From contig NC_088171.1 in the NCBI RefSeq assembly GCF_028769735.1, positions 69,271,216 through 69,335,215 on the forward strand: DNA of 64,000 bases, written 5' to 3'. The position numbers and the translations under genes were made by a program. This stretch comes from Zonotrichia leucophrys gambelii. Lineage: Eukaryota > Chordata > Aves > Passeriformes > Passerellidae. Shown in pieces: positions 38,256-51,200 of this stretch. The notes under the pieces were generated by a model. It worked only from the letters and a program-made list of their open reading frames with translations. It searched no databases and was not told where the DNA came from. Every line of letters begins with the position of its first letter. Position 1 is the first letter of the stretch.

Positions 38256-40354
38256 GTGAAAAACTAAAATCAAGCCCTTCATTTGTCCAAGTGTGGTGTG
38301 TATCATGCTAAAAGCTGAGCATTGAGTGAGAAGCAATCAGCATACTAAATAGTATCCAAATTGTGTCTCTTTCAATTTCTTCAGTACTCTGGCCTCCCAT
38401 TCCTTCACAAGATTCCTCTACATGTGATTTCCTGCTTGCAGGTGGCAGTGAATTCTTTGGATGGGAGCAAGGCTTTTGGGTCAAGTAAACTCTGGCTGTT
38501 AAATATCTTTTGTTAAGTATCATGAAAAAAATATGTTATGGCTTGTGAAATACGGGTCGTGCATATCAATAATTGCCTAAAAGGAAAAAAGGGAATGGGG
38601 TGGAACTGACCTGTCCATTTCATCTGAGGCCAAGCCTGCATCAGGGTTCTCATTGCACTAAGTGCTTGAAGTGTACTGAGCACAATGAGAGCAGGATAAT
38701 AATTTCTTTGTTGCAGTAAGGGATGTTGCTGGATTTGGGAAAAGTGCTGGAACTGACCTTGTTTTCAAGCTTGAAGCTAAATGAACCACTGCCTGTTTGG
38801 TATATCCAGCAGTTGCTGTGTGATTGCCTGTAAGAGGGGTATTTAGCTGTTCTGAAGATGTTGATCTGCAAATGATAGTCTGGTTAACAGTTCCAGCCCA
38901 GCAGTGTCCACATTGGCAGTCCCTTCTGTGCTCTGAGGGTAGATGTAAAAATTGGAAAATGTTTTCCTCGGTAACAGGGTCTGACACACGTTCAGGATGC
39001 CATTTGTTCAACCCTCTACTCATGATAGGATACATAGGGCAGCGTCAGCCCATTGCCAAAGGGCAGCTTTGTCAGAAATGTTCTGCCCATGGTCTTGCAG
39101 GTATCCAGCCAGTCCTTCCTGTAGCTGGCTGCCAACATTGTGTATCCTGTAACACTCCTGGCACTCTTGTCCTTTCAGCAGTAACGCTGTGGGTGCTGGT
39201 AAGTTGGCAGTTCTTTTATTGTTCTGACACATAGAAGGCAGAATGGGAGATATCTGTTAATTTTCATGTGTCCTAGATTATCTGCACTGGTTTTTTTTAA
39301 TAGTTTGGTTATCTCCAAAGAGTCCGTCCCTTCAACAGGATTTTTTTTGGAACTGAGTTTGGCTTTAAGGCCACATAGCCAACATCAGTGTGTGTTATGC
39401 TGCAGCTCCAAAGCAGATACAGGGTAAGCTGGGAAGATGGAGGGAATGCCATATTGTTAGTGAGTGGAAGTGCTTCTCTCTTTTTGAAAGGCGAAGGGAT
39501 ATTTTCTGCAGTCTCCACCTTCAACATCTTGTGCAGCGGTCTTTGTGTACTGCATACTGCAGGTAAGAGCAGTATAAGAGCAACAGCAGTCTAAGGAAAC
39601 TTGCATCTGGTTTGTCCACATAGAGAGCAGAATGATGGTTTGCTCTCTGATTACCACATGTGCAGAAGAGAGAGCTACAGTTCTCACCTTTAGCCTTTTG
39701 GAGAGGGAGAGGAGCTAATGCAGGCTGAGAATGTGACATGATTTGTCTTCCAACCAGCCTTTCAGTGGCAATTTGTAGGACTTTCCAGCTATCTGGAACA
39801 TGACTAGACCCAATTCACCTCTTAGTAGTTGGCATTTATAGTGTAGATGATGCATTCAGTTATTTTGTTTCTGTACTTCAAAACACTGTCCTCATTTTGA
39901 TGTTCACTGGAAAATGTATAAAGTTTATAACACCTTATTGGATATTCAGATTTGAAATGTATAATCGATTTTTTTTGGGCTAAACTTGATATCCATGTGT
40001 GATTATAAGCAAATGTCTAGTGTTTTAGAATGTAGGTAATGGGTAAATGCATTAATAGTATTTATTACTAAGTTTTTTAACCTGGAAAAAGTTGCTTCCT
40101 TACATTTTATGGTTGAGTGGGAAGATATGGCAAATCATATCTGTTTTTTAAAAGGGATAATGACTTTGGTTGCTATAATGGCCACCACTTATAAAGATGT
40201 CAGTGAAAAATTATAGCAATTATTCCACTAGTTTAAAAATTCTGAATCTGGTAAGCTTCTTGATTCTCTGTCTTCCTCTTCCTGGGCATCTTAGCGAAGC
40301 CTTGATTGCTTTTTCCAAATGTTTGTATTTAATACGTTCTACAATTTTTTTATA

Positions 40355-40360
40355 AATAAA
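40355..40360 (+). terminator. Alternative downstream AATAAA
   Basis: This AATAAA is followed at once by ATTAAA, 3.6 kb after the DUSP22 stop codon. It could serve a long 3' UTR isoform or be a chance AT-rich hexamer. Confidence 0.2.
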
Positions 40361-40607
40361 ATTAAATGTTAACACCTGATCTGCTTTTGTATTTCTTGAA
40401 ATCAATGGTAGTGTCCAGAAGGTTTCTACTTGCTGTTTGTATCCCTGCAGGTACATTAAGAGTACAAGACTAACTCATTTTGCTGTTTTGATTTCTTTTT
40501 TCTCCTGCACACGGACTTCTTGAAACTACCTCTCTTTTCACCGACTACTTCCAGGTGAGTTCAAGAATCTTCAGCACAAGCACCTCTTGACAATCTCCCT
40601 GGAGGGA

Positions 40608-40679
40608 CTTGCATGTCTTACTGATTGTAAGTAAGACATGCAAGTAAGACATGCAAGACTGTACATGTCTTACTGATTG
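40608..40679. repeat. Compound inverted and direct repeat
   Basis: CTTGCATGTCTTAC (40608-40621) and its perfect complement GTAAGACATGCAAG (40631-40644) form a 14-bp stem with a 9-nt loop. The second arm is repeated, overlapping by one base, at 40644-40657. CATGTCTTACTGATTG (40612-40627) recurs directly at 40664-40679. Several alternative hairpins are therefore possible within 72 bp. Confidence 0.88.
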
Positions 40680-42331
40680 CTGGCCCATGATTGAACAGGG
40701 TATGTGGTGAATCCTATTTTTTTTATTATTTCAAAATACCTTCTTTTCCATAGCACACTGATTTAGGGCTTAACCAGCTGTAAAACTTACCTAGTTTTCA
40801 GGCTGTCAGTGTTCAAGGCTCTCAGTAGCTGTCTGTCAGAGGAAGTTGATGTAAGTGGCAGATGATTCTCAGGGGAAAACATTAAAAAACTTAGAGTGTA
40901 AGGGAGGAAATGCCCCATTCAAATTCACACAGATAACTCACTGAATTTCTGGTTTGATGCTACCTCTGCTTAGAGAGGCAATTGGAAAAAAAAATCCAAA
41001 CCTAAGCCAAAAAGCCCACCAACCTGAGATTATTATCAGTCAGATCATAGCCAGATCTCATGTCCATTTTGATCATTGCTGAAGGCTGAACTGTTTTTGC
41101 AGTGGGACTCACTTATCATGAAGGCAGAATTAGATGCTCAGGCACAGTGAGTTCTGAGTCTTGTCTTTTTTCCCTCTCCTTCCTCTCCCAGCATTTGTTA
41201 TTTTATATACTATTGGGAATGTGTGGATGGTGATTCCTAAGGAATCTTGGGCATTCATCTAATCAGTAATACCTTCCACTAGAATAAAGTAGGTGTGTCT
41301 GCAGATAGCTCTGAAGTGATAGATGCCTCTTGTTCAAATACATTTCATAATACATAATACATAATTCATCTTCAGTGTTAATGGGACGGCTCAGATTTTA
41401 TTAGTGTATGTTTCAGTCCTCTTCATGTCTTTAAATTCAATACAGCCTGCTATGTGACACTTGAATTAGTAGTGTGATTATGTTCTTTCTGCCATCTGTT
41501 ATCCATAGAAGTGTCTTAAATATATGTGCTGCAACACTACAACACTGATGAGACAGAAAACATGCTTAAAGTATAATGCCTTCTGATCTAGGGAAACCTC
41601 ATAAGCTTTAGAGAAGACTTCTCCTCTGCCTAAAGGAAAACAGCAATTTCCAAATGAAAAATGCTTTACTGCTTAATCTTCCTTTTGACCGCTTAGTACT
41701 TTTCAAGGGTAATTTTTAACCAAATCACATGCAAAAATTGTGCTGGGACCATGGTTCTATATTGCTGTTCCTAACTGTGTATCTCATTCCCTCCAGGGTT
41801 TTGTGGAACTGTTGTGAGTTCTGGAAAGTGGCAGTTTTGATCTGATTCCTGGAGTCCTGTCCTACCATGCAGTCAGCTGAGGGAAGTAGAGGGCAAACCT
41901 GCACATCCTTAGTTGTGCTTATAACCTGATAAGGGCTTTTGGCTTTGCCAGCAAATTATGAGAGTCCTTCCACCTCCTCAAGAAGATTGCATTGGCAGGA
42001 GGAAAATGATGATGGTCTGTAGAAAATATTAGCATGAGGGAGATGATGTTGCACTGTACAGTGTTTGTGTAGATACCCCTGGAGACACCATGCACGTGAC
42101 AGAAACAGCTAATTTCATACTTTGTTCCCAGCAGGGCTTTAAATGTGGGTCTTGTTTTCCATGTGGCCCAGCTCCTGTGCTTAACTATTTCATTGCTACA
42201 TTTAGCTGTTCTGTCCAATATTATTATTCTGCTCTCAGCCAAGGAAAAATTCTTTATATATTTGAATGTGTGCTTTGTTCTAGTGAATTATGCCAGCTGC
42301 ATTTTACCAAAACTGAGAGGCTTGTGAGTAG

Positions 42332-42374
42332 CTACAGGTGACTTCCTGTAGTCACTACAGGTGACTTCCTGTAG
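42332..42374. repeat. Tandem duplication of a 23-bp palindromic unit
   Basis: CTACAGGTGACTTCCTGTAG occurs at 42332-42351 and again at 42355-42374, separated by TCA. Each copy has 7-bp inverted arms (CTACAGG/CCTGTAG) around a 6-base centre. The two copies are identical, so the duplication looks recent. Confidence 0.88.
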
Positions 42375-45300
42375 TTTTCCATGTAGTTTCTAGTGTAAAT
42401 ATTAGGAATGGGCATTAGTGAAGTGTGAGCAAGAGGTGTCATTTTGCCATTGAGCAGCTGTATAGCTCACTCCTGAGACTGAGCTGTTGTAGGAGACTTG
42501 GTTGTGCTCATGTGAGCCAAACACATCTGCAGTGAACCAGGACTAAAACTCACTTGCAAGCAGCCTCAAACAGTGGGATTTTCAGCCAGACCTGAGCCCA
42601 GTTTCCATTTCATATGAGACAATTATGAATGTGCAGGTTTGTATCCTCCATGATTTATTGAACTATGAGTAGAGAGATCAAAACCAATACACTGAATCTA
42701 CTTGAAGTGTGAACTGTTCTTAGGTTGTTTGATTGGTCATTATTCATACAGGCATTGGCAGCACAGTGTTAGACCTGGGAGAAGACATTTACAAATGGAC
42801 CTTTTGAATGTCTGAGTTCTGATTCTCCTTTTTCCCTTTTTTGCCTGGAAGCAACTGAGTTTTTATTTAATTTGTCAGCAGATAATACAGTGAATGGGAT
42901 TTTTGTTAATTTATGGCATTTCTTCCCCTCCTTACATCCTTTTACCTTTGTTTTCTGTGTGTGGGTTTGTTTGGGTTTTTGTGTTTTCAATTTGTTTCCT
43001 GTAAGTATGTATTTATGTTAACAAATGCTTTTGTTATAAGGTTGCTGATTTACTTAATTGTATTATCAAATACACTTTGGCTGTCTGTGTATCTGTCCTG
43101 TTATGATTGGGGCTTTTCTCCAAAGTTTGATGTGCCTTTTGTTGGATGTTGTCATCTTCTGTGGCCTTCTGGGTCTTGTACAACACTGGATGCTTTGAAT
43201 AAGTAACACTGATCTATGCAGTGTTGAGCCTGTCATTGAAAACATTCAAAAGGGATGTTTTATTTCTGATTTGTATGCCAAAAAGCAATGTTCATTGGTG
43301 GACCTGCATCCTGTGCAGGTTACTGCTAATTGCAAACATTTTACTTGATCCTCTCTCTTACATTTTAAGGTAAGATGGGACTTAGTTGAAAGTTTCTAAG
43401 TAGGGAAAACTCTGTCCTGTGTTTAGAGAAAGTATATGTTGAAGATGTCAGAATTACAGCTGTGTATATGCATGCTCACTCTGTATTTTTCCAAGGATTG
43501 CATTTTGGAAGTCTTTGCAAGTTAAGTCTGCAGCATATGACTTTCCTAGCAAAACAACTTATAAAATCCCTCAATGTCTCAAAAGAAGGAAAGAAAAGAG
43601 AAAAAACAAACAAAAAATTCATATTTTTACACATATTTTTTGGAGGCTGTGCAAGTGTGCCTCTGTCATCTCTCAGCTAGGTAAGGCTGTATGAAATTAA
43701 TCATTAGTAATAAGTCTGGAGGATGAATAGGAAAAGCTATAACATCCAGTGGGTATTAATGTAATATAGTAATTCATTGGAAATGCACTCTGTGCTCTGC
43801 TGTCACTGAAATAGTCTTAGTTTACAATATTTTCTTTTCTTTTAGAGTTGACCTTCATTTCCCTGGGTTGGTCACCATACATCAATGTTTCCCTTGGGAG
43901 ATCTCACGTATTTCTAGCTGGGCTTCTCTCCCTTAGAATTATACCTCCCTGATAATTCACAAATTGCATTAATGGCATATAAAGGGTGGCAAAAGCACCA
44001 GTATTGCTGTGACACAGGCTACGAGTTTCCATAATCCTTGTTGAAACAAAGGGCTTGTAATTTCGATTTACCAAGAAGTATACTGAGTTCTTCACCTTTG
44101 TCCAATCCATAAAATGCTGGATTCTGCATTTAGGATTCTGTTACCAAATCTCCTGCCATTTGCTGTGTGATTATGCAAGTTGTTTCAGTCCGGTTTGCTT
44201 CAATTTCCCAGTTAAATGGGGAAGTAGCTACAGCTATCCCTGGCACAGCTTTGAGATGCCCCCAGTGAAAAGCACTGCATCAATGGTTGTGTACTGTCAA
44301 TTGAGGTACCTGCCCTCCATCTCAGGGGTGGTAAAATTTGTAACAGATCCTGAGGCAGGGCAAGGAGCTGTGGAGGTCTCAACACCTTCATCCCACCTGC
44401 ATATGAAGGTGCTCAGGATGGTGGTTGGATGTAGATGGGAGAAAATTCGAGATCTTACTCTCCTGGGAATCATACACTGTGTTCAACATGAACAATAAAG
44501 TTCAGCTGTCTTACTTTCTAAATGAGAAAAAAATGGAGTGAAGAGAAAGAGACCCAGAGCAATTCTGATTGTGACTGTCCTAGGTGAAATGAATCCCTCT
44601 GGTGCATCGGTTGGACATAAAATCACAGGTAAAATTTAAATGGTTGGGATACGTAATGTGCTTGTGATTTCAGAAATGATGGGGGGAGCAGCGGGCAGCA
44701 GGCAAAGCAGGAATAGCACATGGCAAAAAAATTAAAACATTGGAATAGCTAAGGATAATGTGGTTAGAGCTCCTGATCCATGTCCTGATACCTTCCATGT
44801 ACTCCAGGAAAATGTCTGCAAGCTAAAAAAAAAAAAGGGATTCTCCACAGTACTTTGGATATATGGCTATGGTGATAGAAAAAAAAGTGTTGTACTGATT
44901 TTCTTGTTCTGGAAAGAAAGTGCATACATCTAATAAAGGCTGTTCTGGCAGATGAGAACTGGAAGAAGAACAAAATCAGTGTCTCCCTGGCCAAGCTGCT
45001 GCTGCTACTTTTGGACTGCTTCATGGAAGACATGAATTTGATTCATTTCCAAAGACAGCTTGGAAACTCCAGGCAGCAGAGGAAGGGACTCCCCCTCGAC
45101 TTAGCTGATTTTCTCTGAATGCATTGCACTCTGTGAAATGCTGTCAGTGCCACCTCTCAGGTAATTTCTGAGGGAAGGTCAGTGTGTGGGGACTCAGTGA
45201 GTGATCAGGGAGCCTCAGTGGCCTGAAACACATTGAACTTCATGCAGGGCTGGGGAACTTGCAGTGCTTGCTGTGGGCACCTCAGGTAAAAAAGAAAACC

Positions 45301-47571
45301 TTAAATTTCCAGCCAGAGTAGATGCAAAATGTGTATTGGAGAAGCCCCTGTCTCTCTACTGATGGCCAAAATCTCCTTGTCCTCTCCAGGGTTTCCTTGA
45401 GCACTAAGCTGGGTAAGTAGGATCCTTTTAGTCCCTCCAGGCTTTCCTTCCTCCCTTCAAGATTGAATGGAGGTGGTTGCTGGATTCTGTGCTGATCACT
45501 TGTTCAAGAAAGCCAAACAGTTTAATCCATTTTTAATTGGGAGCATGTATATTAGGGTGATTAGAAACGAATAGATTATTTACCTAGCTGAAAATAACTC
45601 GTGTGGGGACCAGGATGTGGAAATAGCAGAGGTAAGAGTAGGGAGAGCATGGTTTGGTGAGTGCTCTGAGAGTGATTTGCCAGCTCTGATGGGAAATAAT
45701 AAAGTGGAGGAAGAGACAGTAATCGGTGAATCAATCCCACAGCTCATTTAAAAATACCTCCTTTTTTGTGGCTTTGGTTACAAGAATGCTTTGTGGGCTG
45801 GAGAAGAAAGGCATTAGTAGCTGTTTTAAACCAGCCATGTTCTAATTTAATATTTCATGAAGTACCGTGAGCCTCTGAGCAAGAGAATTTCCACCTGTGT
45901 GCTTGCTGGGGGAGGAGGGCAGATGGGCAGTGGATGTTTTAAACAAGAGGCTGCAATTAAAGCAAGAAGGAGCCTTCTGTAAGTAGTGCTAGGCTGCAGC
46001 TGGGTGCTTTTCTGAGAAGGGATGGAATGACACATTAGCAACCCCATTTCAATAGCAGATGCCAAGATGATGCCTGAAGGAAATATTTGACAATGGAATT
46101 GTGTAAAATGGCTGCATTCTCCTGGGAGATGGTAATAAATAGGGTTGTGTCTGCATCACCTTGAGTGAAACCTGCACAGTGAGGAAAGCTGCCAGCTGTG
46201 CATTCCAGCTGTGCCCGGCATGCCCTGGCTTCCCACAGGGCTGATGAGCTGGGACAGACCCACGGGGTTTACTGGCAAAGTGCACGAGCCTGACCCCAGG
46301 GAGCTGGGAGCTGATAGTGCACTGGTTCAGTTTGGGAGAGGATTATCCTGACCACCTGCAGGGGAAGCTTTAAACATTTGAGTGCAACCCTAAGATAAGC
46401 CTTTAATGCACATTTTCACAAGTCAACGATGCTTTTGGCAGTTTTGCTTTTTGGCCATCCTTCAAAGCAGGGTGATCAATATTCGTGGTCTGTCACATGT
46501 TGTTGCAGCTTCATGGGACAGCAGCTTCACATTTCAGGGATTACTTTAGCCAGGCCCTGCAGGTACACAGTCATTCCTGGAGTGGAGTCAGAGCAGTCAC
46601 AAAAAAGAAGACCTCTGCTATGATATATCTTCCCTTCCACCTGTCAGTAATAACTAGATGTGGGAAGAGATTATGAAGATCCTCTCTAGAGAGGCATAAA
46701 TTTATTTATTTAGACAAGACTACTGATAGAGTATAGCCCAAAGTTAAGGTTTCAAAAGATCTTCCAGGAAGGTGGTGTATCCTGACATCTGATAGCAGGA
46801 ACAAGAAACAAGAAAGTGGTTTGAGTTATGCAGGTATCTGCTGGATCATCTTTAAACATAACATAGAACATTTAGTAGAAAAGCTCATAGTCATTTGCTC
46901 GCAGGACTTTGGCTGTCATCAAATTTCTCTTTTCCCTACGGTCCTCTAGAACTTTGCATCAGTGACTCTCGGTTTCTGTCACTGTTGGTGTGTTGGTGCA
47001 CACTTGTTAAGCCCCTGGAGGTGAACAGTCATAAGAGATAGGCTGATCTTAAGGGGGTTTATAGTGCTCTAGCCTAGTTAAGGTAAGGAGAAAAATGTAA
47101 TGACATTTTTTGAGGAAAGTCAAGTCAGGCTTTGATTTTGTTCTGGTTTCCTGCTGCTTTGTCACAAGGGAAAAACTCTACAAGCAAATAGTGGCACTTG
47201 TGGGAGGTGGAAGATAAAAATGGAGGAACTTTCAGGAATTCTGTAAGTTTCCCAAGAAAGACACAGTGAGGTAAAGGCTTTGTTCTGGAATTAATGAGAG
47301 GGCAGAAAAGATGGCTAATATTGTGTGCAATCAGAAAGGTGAAAGGAAAAGGACACTTACTTGGAGAATTACATTGACTAGTGTATCTCAGTGCACCAAA
47401 AAGGCCCCCAGAACCCAATAATGAAAACATGACCAAACTGATGGTTCTAGTCCCAAGTGAATACACAAACCCGCTGCCAGTGAGCTTCACTTGATAGGCC
47501 AACGGTTAGAGCAACTTTCCAAAATTGTGGAGCAGGAATATGAGGAAGGAGCATGGATGCATTGGTAGAGA

Positions 47572-48203
47572 AAATTGGGCCCAATGCTGTTCAATATCCT
47601 CATAAGTGATCTGAATTATGAGATCAAGGATTCCCTGATGAAACTTGGTGATGACACCAAACTGAGAGGAAGTGGACACTTTGGAAGGCAGACCCTTCTC
47701 TCTCCACCCTACTGGATAGACTGAAAGAACAACTGAACAAGAGCCTTATGAAGGACAAGTGTAATACCTTGTTTCTTTGAAAACATAATCCAGGACTGTA
47801 TCACAAATTGGAATCTACCCAGAGCCAGGGTTGGTCCTGGTGGACAAACAGCTTGAGAAAAGAAGGCTCAGAGAGGACTTTATCACTGTGTCCCAGTATT
47901 TATAGGGTGGCTACAAAGAAGATGGAGTCCCCCTTGTAGGAGGAGTCATATGGAAAACATGAGGGGTAATGGGTATAGGTTACTCTTGGGGAGATTACTA
48001 TTGGTCACAAGAGGGAAATGTTTCCCAGTGAGAAGCACCAAGCATTGGAATAATCTCCCCAGGCAAGTAGTGGATTCTCCAACACTTTTAAGAATTAGCT
48101 GGACAGGGTGCTGGGCCATCTTGTCTAGACCATGCTTTTGCCAAGAAAGGTTGGACCAGATGAGACTTGAGGTGCCTTCCAGACTGGGACTCTGTGATTC
48201 CAT
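47572..48203 (+). mobile_element. CR1 LINE fragment (end of RT region through 3' end)
   Basis: It starts with DNA coding a degraded FNILISDL-like end of the reverse transcriptase region. It continues through a LGDDTKL-like stretch and the 3' coding and noncoding region. It ends with GGTTGGACCAGATGAGACTT and GGGACTCTGTGATTCC, typical of the CR1 3' end. Multiple stops and deletions make it inactive. It is the only CR1 copy I see in the intergenic region. Confidence 0.87.
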
Positions 48204-51200
48204 GGTAAGGTTTAGGACTTACAGACTTGGGCTACGTGAGCCCATGCTGACTTCCAATGCTCTCCTGAGCAGATCCACTTGGTACTGATATTTTATATTT
48301 TAAACTCCTGCCCATGCAGAGAGGTGAAAGGAACCAACAACCTCTTCTCCCTTAAGCTCTGAGGAGCTTCATGGAAGTGCACCAAGGTGAACAGTTTTTC
48401 TCAGTTCTGCAGGTATAACATCAGATCCTTTGCTCGTGCTCTTTAGTGGCACCAACAACTATCCTCACCCCAAGGCACTGGAGGCATCTGTGACCTTCTT
48501 TGAATGGCTTCTGTGCTCTGGAAATGTGAGTTAGTATTTTGAAGTGTAAATTTATAGACTGAGAGTTGCTAAAAGGATCCTATTTGATCTCTGGTGAGTG
48601 TCAAAATTATGAGAACATGATTCCAGGGGACCTTTGAGAGAAGAGGAAAGAACTGGTCCCAAGCAGAGCCCTTTTAATATGGATTTCCAAATGAGCCTTG
48701 GGCAGCAATAATGATGTTCTTAATGAAGTTCTCTGTCAAACACTTTTTTTTCCCTAATGAGGACAGCCTGTCCTGCTGCTTCTCCAGTACTCTATGATAT
48801 GTTCCTCATTTGCCTTACGATAAATAAACACCAGTCTTGGAGCTTTCCCAGAATCTACATGACAGGAATTTATCTGACTGCCTGATATGGAAGCACACAC
48901 CCATCCCAGACATGGACTACCTAGGCACTGGTCTCTGTCATACATTGCACACTAAATGGATTTTGGTCTAGGCTGGAGTTTAGATGGATTGGGAACAACA
49001 TCACTGAAGCTGTGTCCTGGGACTGCTGTCAGTCATATGGTGCTGTCAGTGCTGTGGTGACTTGGAAGATACTGTGGCAGTAAAGTCCTTGCCCCAGAGA
49101 CGCCTCAGAAACCCAATCCATCTGCCATTTTATGTGGAGCATTTACTGTTACTCAAGAAGCTTTACTGTGTCAGCAGGGAATTTTGTTTGCATCCCCTTA
49201 AATGCTGCTGTCTGTCCTTTTACAAAAGTCTTTTTAAAAGTCACTGCCTCGCAGCTGTGGGGGGAAACCTCATAATTCACAGCTACTGGGGCAGTGTAGC
49301 AGCAGGCAGCCCCTGGCACTGGCAGCACTGGGAATGTCTGGCCCTGTGCAACACGCAGCTCCTGGCCTGCACACTTTGTTCCCAGCCAGCAAAGAGGGGG
49401 GATCCTCCCCAGTTCAGGGACAGCAGGATCTGACTTTTGGTGCTTTGAGTAGCAGTTTAAGGCCACCAAATGGTCATTTCTTTAATTTTTAAAAATTTTC
49501 CCCCTTTCTCAAGGCAGCCAGCTGCTGTACCAGTGTGGGGGAAAGGCTCAAGTAGCAACAGAGAGATATAACAGGATTTTGCTTTACATAGAGATGCAAC
49601 GAGATTTCATCTTAATTCTCATATTACCAATAAATTCTCCCATCTACAAGGACTAAATGAAAGGAAAGGGTTAGAAAAAACTTTAAAACAATGTAGCGCA
49701 TTTGACAATATGCTTCTTACAGCAGCCAGTGACTTGTGTCCTGGACAGCAGGAACTGGGGAGCTCTGCAAGAGGATTTTGAAGGCCTTTGTAAGGTCTGA
49801 ATATGCGGAGGTGAGCTGTCCCACGATGGGCCTGAGGTGCTGCAAGAAAACCCGTGGCAAGGTATTCAGACCATCTTGCTGGGACCAGTAGCCCATGGTG
49901 CCTTCCCACTCAGTAACAGCCAAAATTGCATTTGCTATAAACAAGCATAACAGACAGCTGGGTTTTTTAAGGGCCAGTGTATTTATTGACCCAATCCACA
50001 GCAAAAGGGAAAAAAAAAAAGAATTATGTAACAAAATGAGTAATGCTGAGTGGGTGAGGGAATTTCTTGGTGTTTTCTAGCATGCAGCTACCTTCAGCAG
50101 AAGTGTGTGTGGCTGAGCTTTCATCACTGACAATATGAAAAAAAATATTTTGCTTCAAAAGGGAAGCATTCCCCCATGCTAGTAAGTCACCCTTCAGAGC
50201 ATCCTTCCTGTTCATGCTAACCATGAGTAGCCATGCATGCAAAGATCTCTTCTTTTTCACCACTAAAAAAGAGCAGCCTGGTACAAAAGTCAATGAAAGA
50301 GCCATCCAGGCAGCATCAGCTGTCAACAGTCACTGCAGCTGTTCGGGCCTCAGAAGGCATCGTGGGCCTGCATAAACTGCCGGGCAAAATTAGGAGAATT
50401 TTCAGAGTTTTCCTGAGATAGAGTGAAGTAAAGCCAAGCAGGCAATGTGTCTCATAAGGGGAGTATTTCCCATGTCACTGGAAGGAAGGCAACAGCTCAT
50501 TGCCATTGAAAACTTCCCCCTCTACCTCTGTAAGTCTGCCCTTGGTCCCAGGTGCTGTTCCACTGATGAGACAGTTGTGGATACAGCACTGCGCTTGCCA
50601 TGGCCCTTCCTTTTCCAGTGATACCAAAAGCTGCTGTGATCTGGGGTGGAGAAAGGTGGGAGGAGATGTAATAGTGTATCATCATTTTATTTCACATATG
50701 AATTTTTCTGGGAGACATTTCCAAAAGCAGCCAAGTCTCTTTTTCTGAAGTGTCTACCATGCCACAATGCTGTGGAGATTCCTCCTGTCTTCTGACAACA
50801 ATTCAGCTCTCATGAATTTCCCCTCACATTTAGTGGGTTTATCCTCCATCACCCAGGATGCAAGAGGTGGCAAAGCTGCTTTGGGCTGAAAGATGCTGAT
50901 ATACCAGGAGAGAGGGGTTACTTCAAGCATGTCAAGCACTCTCCATGCTCTCATTCCCTCTCATTCACAGAGGAACCTGCCAAGGAGGACGGCAACACAG
51001 ATGTCCCAGTTGTCACAGGACTGTAGAAGGATGAATTTCCTCCTGCAGGAAGGATCTTGCATTAAAGCCCCTGCCCAGGACAGCTGGCAGTGGGGCCTGC
51101 TTAAAGCCTCTTTGTGGGGCCTGCTGATCCAAGGGCTAGAGCTGAAACCACTGAGCATCCAGTGGTTCATCTGGCATTGTGCTGTAAAGTGATTTTTGGT

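Larger units (their letters stand above)
38256..47571. other. Intergenic region DUSP22-IRF4, first part
   Basis: No gene is supported. Small inverted repeats at 40608-40679 and a tandem duplication at 42332-42374 are listed separately. The open frames here are short and lack domain signatures. Confidence 0.7.

Noticed and set aside
40220..40456. 78-codon minus-strand frame rich in K/R
   Set aside because: AT-rich sequence easily gives K/I/F-rich peptides; no motif recognised and no upstream promoter or splice sites identified.
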